This document shows positions 24,131 to 34,400 of a stretch of DNA of 64,000 nt, piece by piece (the stretch's first letter is position 1; each line of letters opens with the position of its first letter). The stretch lies in the NCBI RefSeq assembly GCF_963583255.1, contig NC_084806.1, forward strand, positions 27,530,435 to 27,594,434, given 5' to 3'. Under the pieces are notes generated by a model, which did no database searches, had not been told where the DNA came from, and was given only the letters and a program-made list of their open reading frames with translations. This stretch comes from Pyrus communis (taxonomy: Eukaryota > Streptophyta > Magnoliopsida > Rosales > Rosaceae). The position numbers were made by a program, and so were the translations under genes.

Positions 24131-25312
24131 GGTTTAGACTTTGAATAAAAATCGCAGCAATAAGAGTGAGCAGAGACTGTTTACCAAAGAACCTACTCTG
24201 ATACCATGTTTAATTTCTGGTTTAAATTGTAATGTATTTCATGAGTATCAATGTACAAAAGACTAAGTATATAAGAGAGAAGAGGGAGGAAGGAGAGTTG
24301 GCTGCAAGCAACCAAAGGAAACCCTAATGACTGGGTAAACCAAGGCCTAATCTAATCCTTAAACCAAGGAATTACACCAAACACTAGGTTAAGCCACTAA
24401 TCAGTCAACTCCCTTAAATCAAGGGAAGATGGTTGTTTTACAAGTTTAAGATATAATGACGGCCTTGATAGCTAACCCTAGGGACCGAGGTTATACTTCA
24501 ACACTTCAACACTTCAATATGAATTGAAGAGGAGCAACTGGCACAAAATTATCACTTGAATCCTTTAATGCTCTCACAATCAACCCCCTTGCTCGGCAGT
24601 TATACAGTCCGTTCCCAGCTTTGAGATGCAAAATGATGGACAACTCTGGAAAAGAACAAGAAAATTATGTTAATGCATCAAGCATCCATAACCTTGCCAT
24701 ATTGCCCCATGATGGATATGCAAGCACAAAATGGCATATGGCAATATAGTGCGGAACTATCCAAACAACTTTATTGATTGGATTTCAGCAATGTGATACT
24801 TGAATAACATATGTTTTCTTAAATAGGGACATCCTTAGTGCCAGAAGCCTCTATGTATACCTATATATAATGGTGAATAACCCCTTTAAACTGCTTGGAA
24901 GCAACTACCTTATGAAACAGATGCTTAGAATGAAAAGGTTCAAATTTTTTTAAAACTAAGACAAAATATATGGGAATGCAAATTCAATGAAGACATGAAA
25001 AATCAAGAGTAATTCCAATTAAGGAGCAAGTATCAAATCATATTAATCATTTTCAATATTTAGAATCACTGATACAAAATGACAGCAAAACAGACGTTCC
25101 GATACACAAATTCCTCCATGTAGCGTCAATGTCTGATTGATAAATGAACAAGCAGTTCACATCTGATCTGAATACTTACGCCTCCATATATTTACAAAAA
25201 GGATTTTCCCCTATAAAATATGTTGCAAATGATATAAAGCTCTATTACTGTTAGAGAAGTTTATTCACAAAATAACTTTCCAATAAATCAAATTAAGATA
25301 TCCGAATATAAG

Positions 25313-26947
25313 GTAAATCTCAGTTTACTACCTTCAAGTTTCATGGTTTTCAACATTTAGTACATAAAGTTTTTTTCGTCTTAGATTCATACCTAAAGTG
25401 TTCATTTTGGGACAGTCTCATACATTTGTTAATCTAGCTGTTAAGTCTCCCGTTAACTGATGACGTGACACCCATGTGGATAATGACTGGGCACCATATG
25501 TTATTAAGGGGTCCACGTGGAAATTAAAAATTCAATCAAAAAATTTCCCACCCAAATTTAAAATATTAAAATAATTAATTAAATAAAAGTATTTAAAAAA
25601 AGAAAAAAAACCCAGAACCCCTTTGTCTTCCCCACCCGACACCCCTCCACCTGCGGGAAGAGCTTGTGCTCCTTCACCCCGAGATAACTCATCGCCAGAT
25701 TTTTGAATGCTCCGAAATCGTAAAGAGGAAAGTGGATGTGGACGTTGATCCGACTCGGTCCAAGAAAGGCCGGGTCAACGTGGTATTTCGAATTCATCGT
25801 GAACACCATGACTCTGTCCTCGGCACAGCATGAATTCAACAGCCTGTCCATGAAATTCGATATACCCGAAAAGCTCAGACCCACGGGTTTCTTAGCGATA
25901 TATCGGTCCAAGTCCTCGATCATAATGACCTATTTTGTTGTCGTCTGGAATAGCATAATCTTTAGCTCCGAGTCATCTTTGACACGCGAAAGATCCAGAT
26001 CGTACAACTCGTACTCGAGAAAATTCGTCATGGTAGCAATGAAACTTGACTTTCCGGTGCCCGACAGCCCATATAGCAGAAAGCTCCGTTTCCAAATCAA
26101 ACCCAATCAGTGATAGTACTGCTTCACCTTGAGAAACGACTCCAAATCAAATTTGACTTTCGATTTAAGGTCGGACTCCATTGATATGGTCTCCAAGGTT
26201 GATAGGTAAGTGAAGGGGACTGGCTTCCACACTCTGTCGGCCGCATCGACGTTCATGTAAAGCTTCAACTCCCATTTCTTCTGCTTGAGCTTGTCGGCGA
26301 CGACGTCGATGTGTTGTTGTTCCTACTCCCACTGGCGTCGCTGCTTTCTATTTGCCATATGACCTTGGCGCCGAGGAAATCATCCTCGATAGTCTGATTG
26401 GGGTCCAGCTGGAGGACAATTTCATTGGGTTTTTTCCCCGTGACAAGGTTGGTGAAGTCTGATTCTTCAATGGAGGTGAGCGAGTTGAGATAGTCGGTAA
26501 CTCGTCTGTAGAGCTGATTCTCCTGCATGTTATCGTTGAATTTGAGGACTTTAAATTTGGGGATGGAGGGGTGGAGCCATGGAGGGGAAGGAGGGGATGA
26601 AGCGGTGTCAGGTGGGGAAGACAAAGAGGGTTTTGGGTGTTTTTTTTTTTTTTTTTTTTTAATACTTTTATTTAATTAATTATTTTAATATTTTAAATAT
26701 GGGCGGGATTTTTTTTTTTTTTTGAATTTTTAATTTTCACGTGAATCTTTAATGACATGTGGCGTTCAGTCATTGTTCATATGGGCGCCACAACATTAGT
26801 TAACAGGAAACTTAACAGTCAAACTAACGGATGTATGAGACTGTCCCAAAATTAACACTTTAGGTATGACTTTAGGACAAAAAAAATTTCATGTACTAAA
26901 TGTTAAAAACCATGAAATTTGAGGGTAATAAATTGAATTTTACCCTT
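25313..26947. mobile_element. Mutator-like element with captured gene fragment (Pack-MULE)
   Basis: Long terminal inverted repeats of about 290 bp (25313-25600 and 26640-26947), about 80% alike by eye, sharing TTTCATGGTTTT, CATTTAGTACAT, CATACCTAAAGTGTT, GGGACAGTCTCATACAT and an AAAATATTAAAATAATT block near the inner end. The 9 bp GAATATAAG flanks both sides (25304-25312 and 26948-26956), the size expected for Mutator. The interior is coding-derived and there is no transposase. Confidence 0.88.
25600..26624 (-). pseudogene. AAA-ATPase (BCS1/AATP-like) gene fragment inside the Mutator-like element
   Basis: Minus strand, intronless. 26624-26265 holds an N-terminal part (NQLYRRVTDYLNSLTSIEES, NEIVLQLDPNQTIEDDFLGA). 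A one-base frameshift near 26300-26330 leads to KKWELKLYMNVDAADRVWKP, then Walker A GLSGTGKSSF (26041-26070), an in-frame TAG, and Walker B IMIEDLDRY (from 25923). It continues through MVFTMNSKYHVDPAFLGPSR and VHIHFPLYDFGAF and stops near 25600. The N-terminal membrane anchor and C-terminal end of the family are missing. Captured genomic sequence, not a functional gene. Confidence 0.88.
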
Positions 26948-26956
26948 GAATATAAG

Positions 26957-27180
26957 TCAAAAATGGAGTTCTCAGATCCTAATTACAGAAAACAACATAA
27001 AAACTTTTCTTTTTCTACACTTTCTACTTTCTAGGTAACTAGACGGAAAACAAAAAGTTTCTGATCTGGGTTATATCCAATCTTTCCCGAAGAAACGAAA
27101 GGCTCTATTGAAACCAAAACTCAATACCATAATTATAAATTAAATTTCTCACACTTTCTTAGCAGCCAAACGCAACAGCA
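26957..27180. other. Intron-like sequence between Mutator-like element and first DUF760 block
   Basis: Non-coding, AT-rich. It probably belongs to the first intron of the DUF760 gene. No element ends seen. Confidence 0.35.
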
Positions 27181-27457
27181 GAACATGAATGAGTGAGTGG
27201 AGGAGAGAGCTAACTCTGAAAAAAAAAAAGCAGCTGAAAGAAATGACTTGGAATCAACAAGTGGATGTGAATGGTTGTCGACGTGGTCATGGAAGTGACC
27301 GAATACTGGCCACCTGAGATCACCGCCGGAGGGAATTGACAATGAAACGCCGCCAATGACACCTGAAACCTGCATTTTTTCATGCTTATATATGTCCCAA
27401 AGAGAGGGAGAGACAGGTACAAGTGTTGGTGGTTAAGGAAAAGGATCCGGCAGTTAA

Positions 27458-27671
27458 GGAAAAGGGTCCTCGCTGGATCCTTTTCCTAGGATTTTAAAGA
27501 TTCTGTGATTATGACCGTTCATTGTATATTGTGTATTCAATTTCGTTAGATACTATTTATATTTAATTTAAATTTTAAATTTTGAATGGTTTCTGACCAC
27601 ATAATGTACGATGAAAGATCACGATCATTAAATTCCTAAGATCCGAAAAGGATCCAGCAATGATCTTTTCC
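27458..27671. mobile_element. MITE with GGATCCTTTTC inverted repeats
   Basis: About 70 bp inverted repeats: GGAAAAGGGTCCTCGCTGGA at the left and GGAAAAGATCATTGCTGGA on the opposite strand at the right, each followed by TCCTTTTC. About 214 bp, non-coding, just upstream of the DUF760 start. A second half-copy of the left motif occurs at about 27438. Confidence 0.7.
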
Positions 27672-28111
27672 GATGATTAAATGCAGTTGGTATTGTCTAC
27701 ATTTTCTTGTTTATTTTTTGTTTCCTAATTATATGGTTTGGTAATTTTCTGTTTTTCTTTGGGTGGTCAAAGTGGCAAAAGATATTTTAAGTGACAAGGT
27801 ACGGCAATGAATGTGTCTCATTCATTAAAATCTCAACTCCATTTTTTTATAAAATTAACATGTAAAGGCTATTGTTTGGAGATATTGTTTTTAAAATAAA
27901 ATAGATATTTTATTTTTATTAAACATTTTTTTATTGCTTAGCTTAGAGTGAAGCAGCTTTTGGTAAAAGAAAAAATGCAATACCAAACAGGACCTTAAAC
28001 CTAGATCACGGCCATTGTCAATGACATTGGTAAATTTCTCTTCACATGGTGTTGTATCATTTGCATGAGACTTTGCGGTTATAATTTGAACAAAATAGTG
28101 ACATTATATAA
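27672..28111. other. No recognisable gene
   Basis: AT-rich intergenic sequence. I see no conserved coding, paired repeats or RNA gene. Confidence 0.5.
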
Positions 28112-28650
28112 TTTGGGTTTAGGGGTGGGCACAATGTGGTTCGACTCGGTTCTACCATCAAACCAAAATTGAAAATATCAAACGGTTCGGTATAGTGCGA
28201 TTCTGCTTAAATTTATTACTAAAACTGTACTGTTGGATTCTTGCTAGTTTACTATTTCGAATACCAAATCAAAAAGGTATTCAAAGTTTACTTGTATTGT
28301 TTTTTTACTGTTTTTTTCATGCTTGCACTCAAATACGTCTTCTAAAATGGTTATACAAAGTTACAAGCAAAACAAATCATGTGTGATTTTGATTGATTTG
28401 TCATCCCTAAAATAGAACAAACAACAAATCCCAAATCATAGAAAAACATCATCATACATAGCAACATATCAATATAAAAACACATTAATCTGGAAATCCC
28501 TAATTTGGAGGAAAAAAAAAAAAAAACCATATTACTGTATTGTACTGATAACTTTTATACTTTGGTTTTTTTCAAATGATAACTTTTGTGCTTGATATTA
28601 GTCGATTTCAACAATAGGCTCACTCTGGAAAATCCCTAATCCCAGAAAGC

Positions 28651-28793
28651 GGTAATTCTACAAGAGTGATACAATCTACACATTCATTTTTACTTTTTAC
28701 ATACCATCTCAATTTTTGACCGTCGGATCGAAAGAATGGACAAAAATTAACAAGTTTGTAGGAAGTAAAAAAGAGTATGTAAATAGCATTACC
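28651..28793. mobile_element. Small MITE inside the hAT-like element
   Basis: Inverted arms: about 28651-28720 (CTACACATTCATTTTTACTT...) pairs with about 28735-28793 read on the other strand (GTAATGCTATTTACATACTC...), around a GACCGTCGGATCG centre. Imperfect. It sits between repeated CAATAGGCTCACTC sequences at 28612, 28801 and 28830. Confidence 0.55.
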
Positions 28794-29082
28794 CATCTCG
28801 CAATAGGCTCACTCCAACATCAGGCTCAACAATAGGCTCACTCTAGAAATAAAGCTCAATCTGAAAATCCCTAATTCCAAAAATCAAAACACATTAAAAT
28901 TGAAAAATCTCAAAAAAGGATTACATGATTTTACTGAAGCAAGGGTTCGCTCGACGAGGTGGAATCAAGGATGGCGGGCTGACAATGGGCGAAGACTGAA
29001 AGCGGAACACTCAAACTCGAGGTGAGGATTGAGGCACACACACTATGATCTCGAGTCAAGAGGGAGGAGGAAGGATCGAAGC

Positions 29083-30595
29083 TGTGACGACTCGTCTCTA
29101 ATTTTCTATGTAATTTCTCTCTGAGTATGTGAATTGACATTTATGCCCTTGTTGGCAAGTGATGTGGACGTATTTTTTCGTTCTTAAATTATTATTCTCA
29201 CAATCGTAATTAAATTGTACTCGTTATTACGAGTGTACGTTAATTTCATCAGTGTTAGAAACACTGATTCGAATAGATTTTCTGAATTGCTTCTACAGTA
29301 GGAAATCTAAAAATCCCATCCATTTCTTCTTTTAAAACCAGATCCGTGTCTCCCCAATCAACAACAAGCTAACTTCACTTTCCACCAATCACTCTCCTCA
29401 ATTCCTTTCCCAGTTTCTCTCTTCACCACCCAATCAGATACTTTCTCTCTTCAAAAGCCACCAATCATATCACTCCCTCACCAGTTACCAATCAGAAACT
29501 CAGAAAGCTCTATCTCTCTCTTTTCTCTTCCTCACCGAGCTCTCTCACTCTGCAACACCCTCAAACTCACACCAAACCTCATGAACGTAAACCAAAATCA
29601 CCACCATCGTGTTCATCTCGGCTCCACGAACACAACCATACCACTGGATCACGCGTTGAGCGAATTTTGGACATCGAACTCGAAAGGTCGGAACTCAATG
29701 AGTTTGAGTTCAACGTTGTCATGCCGAGTCGAGGAGGCTTGAAGGTCGGGGAGGCTCTCTTACAACTCCCTGAGACTCCTAGGCTAGTTTTGGTGAGGAG
29801 TTGACGTCAAAAACTCGAGGTTTCGTAGAGTTGAATTTTGGCCGTACCTTTCGAGGCATTTTCAGGCTATCTCCATCCACTTTTTGGACTCCAAAAAGGT
29901 ATAACACGATTCTATTCTTCATAAGCTTCATTTCCATATAAATTTAGTGAAAAATGGTTGAGAAATGAAGAAGATATGAAGGTTTGAAAATTTTCTAGTT
30001 TCTAGCGATTTCAGACAGCGTCGACTGGCGAGGACCACTGGAGAAGACGACGGAATATTCTAACAACGTCAGGTAATGCCGTTAACTTTTGTTAGGGATT
30101 TAACAGAATATTCCTAACAGCCTTTAGGCCTCCGTCAGCTCTGCTTGCGCGTGGCGGCGCGTATGGTTGTGCCTTGGCCGGCGTGTGAGGGCGCATTTTG
30201 TGTCCAAAAATTATTTTTAAAATTTGTGTAGGTCCATGACGTCGAGTATATCGATTTCATGTATTTAAACCCTAGGTTTGAGCAAACTATGGGGTTTTAT
30301 TCAAGTTTATGTATATGTGTTTTAATTAATTTAAATATAGTTATTTCACATATAGGGGAAACATATCCCGAGGACTTAAGGGGTCAGGCAAGGCTCGAGG
30401 GCTACGATTCGACGGCGTAATTGTGAGTGGGGCAGTTTGTTTTTATACAACATAATTATATTTTCCATAAATGTGTATTTACTTCACTTTTACGCTTATA
30501 TTGCCAAGTATCGTTATTGTGTAATTTGTTCATCTTTTACATCACATTACGGTGACGGCCAGCATGCTCTGACCTCCTAAGGTTGGGGTGTGTCA
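29083..30595 (+). mobile_element. Solo Gypsy-type LTR inside the hAT-like element
   Basis: It starts TGTGACGACTCGTC and ends GGTTGGGGTGTGTCA, the terminal pattern of the gypsy LTR at 53971-56314. The interior also has recognisable shared blocks (the GAAGAAGATATGAAGG block near 29965, the TATATAGTTGTTTCGCATATAGG-like block near 30335). The 5 bp flanks are GAAGC and GAATG, only partly alike. The 4-bp start at the left and the clear end at the right support a solo LTR. Confidence 0.8.
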
Positions 30596-31066
30596 GAATG
30601 AGCGACTGAGTGAGGCAGAGACGCTAAGGAAAAGTAAGGATTCAGGAATGATCGAATTCGAAGGAGCGAGGCTGCCTCACTAGGTGAAACCTAAATGAGA
30701 AATGGTCTTAAATGCAGTTGCACTAGTAGAAACCAATCTGGTTTTGAAAACCCATTTAGTGCACCAAGATGGAACTAATAAATTTAATTCATTAATTATA
30801 TTCACGATTTGGTTCTGGCCGGTTTCGCCAAGATGAAAGAACTGGCCTGAACGATGACTTTTCGTCAACACAAGTTTTTACGGTTTATTTTGTCACAATT
30901 CGATTTGGTTTTATGGTTCCACAATTTTTATGCCCATCCCTACTTGAGTTCCTGTTGACTTCAACATGCCTAATGCAACCAGCATAGAAATGGTAAACAT
31001 AACCAAAAACAAAACAAAAAAAGTACAACAAAAGAAAAAGATAATAAAAAAATAAAAACAAAACAC

Positions 31067-31144
31067 TTTACGGATCAAGATTTTTGTTAGAGAGTAAACA
31101 TAGAAATAAAGCAGTTTACGGATCAAGATTTCTGTTAGAGAGTA
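31067..31144. repeat. Two 30 bp direct repeats, 48 bp apart
   Basis: TTTACGGATCAAGATTT.TGTTAGAGAGTA at 31067-31096 and 31115-31144, one mismatch. Downstream of the bZIP gene. Confidence 0.85.
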
Positions 31145-31473
31145 GCATATACTGAATCAATCTCCCAAGTTACGGATTCATCGGCCATAATTCAATACAA
31201 ATGAATTTAAGTGTGAATGCGACTACCCTTAAGAAACAAACAAGGGTATAACATTAATTTCATACTCAAGACATATCATCTTCGGCCTTCAACTCTTAAA
31301 GGTAGGCCCAAGCAGAAATAAATATGATCTGCATCGCGTAAACATCTCCTAAAATATAAAAGGTTAAAACTTGGACAAAGGTCAAACTACACGCTATGCA
31401 AAATAAACTCCCTGTTGCTAATAGGTTAGATGGTGCTCCTGCAAGAACGCAGCACAAAGCTCAGCTACTCATC
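31145..31473 (-). other. Probable 3' UTR and downstream flank of the bZIP gene
   Basis: Non-coding sequence directly after the bZIP stop codon. Candidate AATAAA-like signals lie on the minus strand in the AT-rich part, but I cannot pick the poly(A) site. Confidence 0.4.
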
Positions 31474-34400
31474 CTAGAGGCCGCCATGCCGTTCTGTTTG
31501 TGCAATCTGTTTAGTGTCATTGCTCAAATGTGGTTCACTTCTGGCAGACCGTACATCTTCGTGACCAGGAATTTCTCCAAGCCTCTCCTGTAGAAAGTAG
31601 CACGTCCGGTTTAACATGGGACTCCCTAATCAAAATTATATTTCCATTCAAGTTCCCACCAAGACAGATATCTGGAGTCTGGATCCACACATTGCTATGG
31701 GAAATGAAGAAACTAGAATCTGGATCAGACTGATAGTGCATCACTTACCCCCAAGGCTTATCCAATCAATTATGTTATAAGGAGTTAGAATGTGACCAGG
31801 CATTTTAAATGAAAATTTTAATTACTTGAGAGTTTACATGAAAACATCTGTGTCGAATTCAATTGTCGCTATGCAATACGTGAAAAAAACTATCAAGATC
31901 ACGAATGTTGGCAAACTCTGTTTTGGATCAAAGCAATCCTAAATCAGGTTTGCTTGAACAATTTCTAGTAATTGGGATTGTACTGATTGAAAACAAATAA
32001 ATTACAAAAAAAAAATTATAGCGAAAATTCAACAGATCCTTTGCGCCTTAAGGCAGGATGGGAATTAGCTGGTAATATAATCTCTTTTTCTTTGAAATAA
32101 TATGTACTAAAACAAACCAAGTATTAAACGTTACCTTTAGAGAGGCATTCTCTGAGAGAAGCAGCTCATACTCGCTCCTGATCCGGTTAACTTCTGATCT
32201 AAGAGTGCCATTTTCCTCTTTTAAGGCTTCAGCACTCTGGGCCAGCTCATCGCATTCCGCCTATTCAAAATCATGCATATACATCATATGAGTCCATATG
32301 GTACAAACAGTGCCAAGTAGTGGGAGAAAATTAACGGAGGCAGAAAATTACCTGCTTGCGCAACCTAGATCGACGAGCGGATTCCCTATTTGACTGCTTT
32401 CTTTTCTGTCTTTTAAGCTCTCTCTCATCCTGAGTCAAAAAACAAGAGGTGAGGGTGCTTAAAAATGTGGTGAAGTGAAAAACAAAGAGGAGCTTGAAAA
32501 CGTGCTAGATACTTTATTAAAGCATAGTTTGTGACACTCCGTAAGTCTGACACAATCTGAGAACATTGATATTAAACACATACCACAAAATTTCGCCCAA
32601 AACGGGAATTCAGCATTCACTCAAAAATACATACAAGTTCACTGGAAACTAATAGAAACATCTACCATGCTAGTAATCATAACATCAATGAAATATCATA
32701 CATGACACCTTCAACTCAAATATGTAATCCACCTGCAAAACAAATTGGAGTCTAGATGCTCTATGGGGTAGGAATTTTGTAGGTCAAAAATGACCACAAC
32801 AACAACAATAAAGCCTTATTCCACTAAGTGCGGTTGGCTATATGAATCCTAGAACGCCACTGCACTCGGTTTTGTGCCATGTCTTCCATTAGATCCAAGT
32901 AGTCCAAGTCTTTTCTTAGAATCTCTTTCCAAGTCTTCCTAGGTCTTCCTCCACGCCTTTGGCCCTAAGCCTCTGTCTTGTAATCACATCTTCTAACCGG
33001 AACGTCTGTAGGTCTTTGTTTCACATGTCCAAATCACCCTAACCAATTTCTTTCAACTTATCTTCAATTTTGGCCACTCCCAATTTACCTCGGATGTCCT
33101 CGTTCCTAATCCTGTCCTTTCTCATGTGCCCAAACATCCAACAAAGCATTCTCATCTCTGTTACACTCATTTTGTGTACGTGTTGGTGCTTTTTTTTTTT
33201 TTAGAAGAAACTATAACAATTTATTAAAAAAGAAAAGTGTAATACACAGAAAGTGGATAAGAAATCCACCAAGAACAGAACAAGAAAAACTCTCCAGAGG
33301 ATCAGATTACAAGTAGGACAACCTCAACCAAAATCATTTTACTACTGCTAACATATCCCACAGTATGTGAGAAAGAGAGTAATTCTTAAATTCATTTGAA
33401 ACTGAAGCCCAGAAGGCTGCCCAATATCTTACTCTTCCCCATAGATCTGCTACCCCCACACCAGTATAATCCTCAAAAATTCTTTTGTTACGCTCCAACC
33501 AAATGTTCCAAAAAACTGCCGACACCAGACCACCCCACAAAGCTTTAGCTTTCCTCCCAATTCCTAGAGCCTCAAAATTAGTGCTTAGAAGCTCGAAACA
33601 ACCCTTTGGGATGACCCAACTTACTCTAACCTCCTGAAACAATTTCCAACACAGTTGAATCGTGTAAGAACAATGAAGAAAAATGTGGTTAACACTTTCC
33701 TCCTTTGCTTTACACAAACTGCACCAATGGGGAGAGATGCAAATAAAAGGACTTCTCCTTTGAATTTGATCACAAGTGTTGAGCCTCCCAATAGCCACTA
33801 GCCACACAAGAACTTTGACCTTCGGAGGAACTTTTGATTTCCAAATCTGAGAAGAGGGTGGAAAATGTTGCACAATCCCATTGTTGCTCAAGAAAGAGCG
33901 ATAGGATTTGCAAGTGAACAATCCTGATAATTCCAGTTTCCACCTTCTATCATCCGCTCTTGATTGAGACAATCGAACATTTTCCACTTTCTGTAATAAT
34001 CTAGCCGCCTCTTCTATCTCCACCTCATTCAAATTTCTCCTGAAATCAAAATTCCAGCTCAAAGAATTGATAGAAAGATCCACAAAACTTGCAATGTTCT
34101 GGTTGTGCATTCTCGATAACAAGAATAATCTAGGAAATTGTTCTTTCAATGGTCCCCCTTCCAACCAACCATCCTCCCAACACCTCACCCTCTCCCCATT
34201 GCCCACCTCAAACTTGCAACATTGTAGAAATGATTGGAGACCACACAAAATATCTTTCCAGGGGCTTCGACTTGAACCCCGCAATGGAGGATTTGCATTC
34301 CACCCATTATCCTGCAGCCCATACTTGCTTCTTATCACCTTGTGCCAGAGAGAATTTGGTTCCTTTGGGAATCTCCACAACCACTTAGCCAATAACGCTT

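Larger units (their letters stand above)
13867..24519 (-). mobile_element. Ty1/copia element D inserted in a DUF760 exon
   Basis: The LTRs (3': 13867-14173; 5': 24207 to about 24519) share more than 280 bp at roughly 90% by eye. TGAAT flanks both outer ends (13862-13866 and 24520-24524). The initiator-Met primer site lies on the minus strand at 24191-24206 and a purine tract at 14174-14184. About 10.65 kb in total, of which 5.7 kb is the nested LTR element at 14609-20347 and 0.6 kb the MITE at 21611-22216. The reverse transcriptase runs almost into the 3' LTR, so RNase H is deleted. It cannot be autonomous. Confidence 0.9.
11747..27375 (-). pseudogene. DUF760-family (plastid) protein gene, multiply interrupted
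   Basis: Coding blocks on the minus strand, in order: 27375 to about 27180 (probable transit-peptide exon starting MQVSGVIGGVSL, less certain); 24645 to about 24525 (acceptor TTTTCCAG, RARGLIVRALKDSSDNFVP); 13861-13714 (SPIGQLLAQILQTHPHLL, donor GTAAGTTT); 13463 to about 13316 (HIAEVKEKERCMALEEIIY); 12344-11747 (SPEAYEMIQSHLSLVL, VGPLSSLVEISKIKL, YRLRSYVMYLDADTFQRY, NDEVIALTFSGLTML, ending FAKS-stop). These motifs are the DUF760 family, whose members are predicted chloroplast proteins of unknown biochemical role. Insertions interrupt it at 12345-13312 (LINE), 13867-24519 (copia, inside an exon) and 25313-26947 (Mutator-like, probably intronic). Two Trp codons are now stops (12137-12139 TGA; near 11795 TAG), stops also occur in the 13.4 kb exon, and about 25 codons are missing after KIKL. 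Clearly non-functional. Confidence 0.8.
28120..30942. mobile_element. hAT-like element (TIR TAGGGGTGGGCA)
   Basis: Terminal inverted repeats TAGGGGTGGGCA (28120-28131) and TGCCCATCCCTA (30931-30942). The 8 bp flanks TTTGGGTT (28112-28119) and CTTGAGTT (30943-30950) match at 6 of 8 positions, consistent with an aged hAT target duplication. Subterminal regions are rich in GGTTCGGT/GGTTTTGG-type motifs, as in non-autonomous hAT elements. There is no transposase. Its interior contains a MITE and a solo LTR; without the LTR it is about 1.3 kb. Confidence 0.7.
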
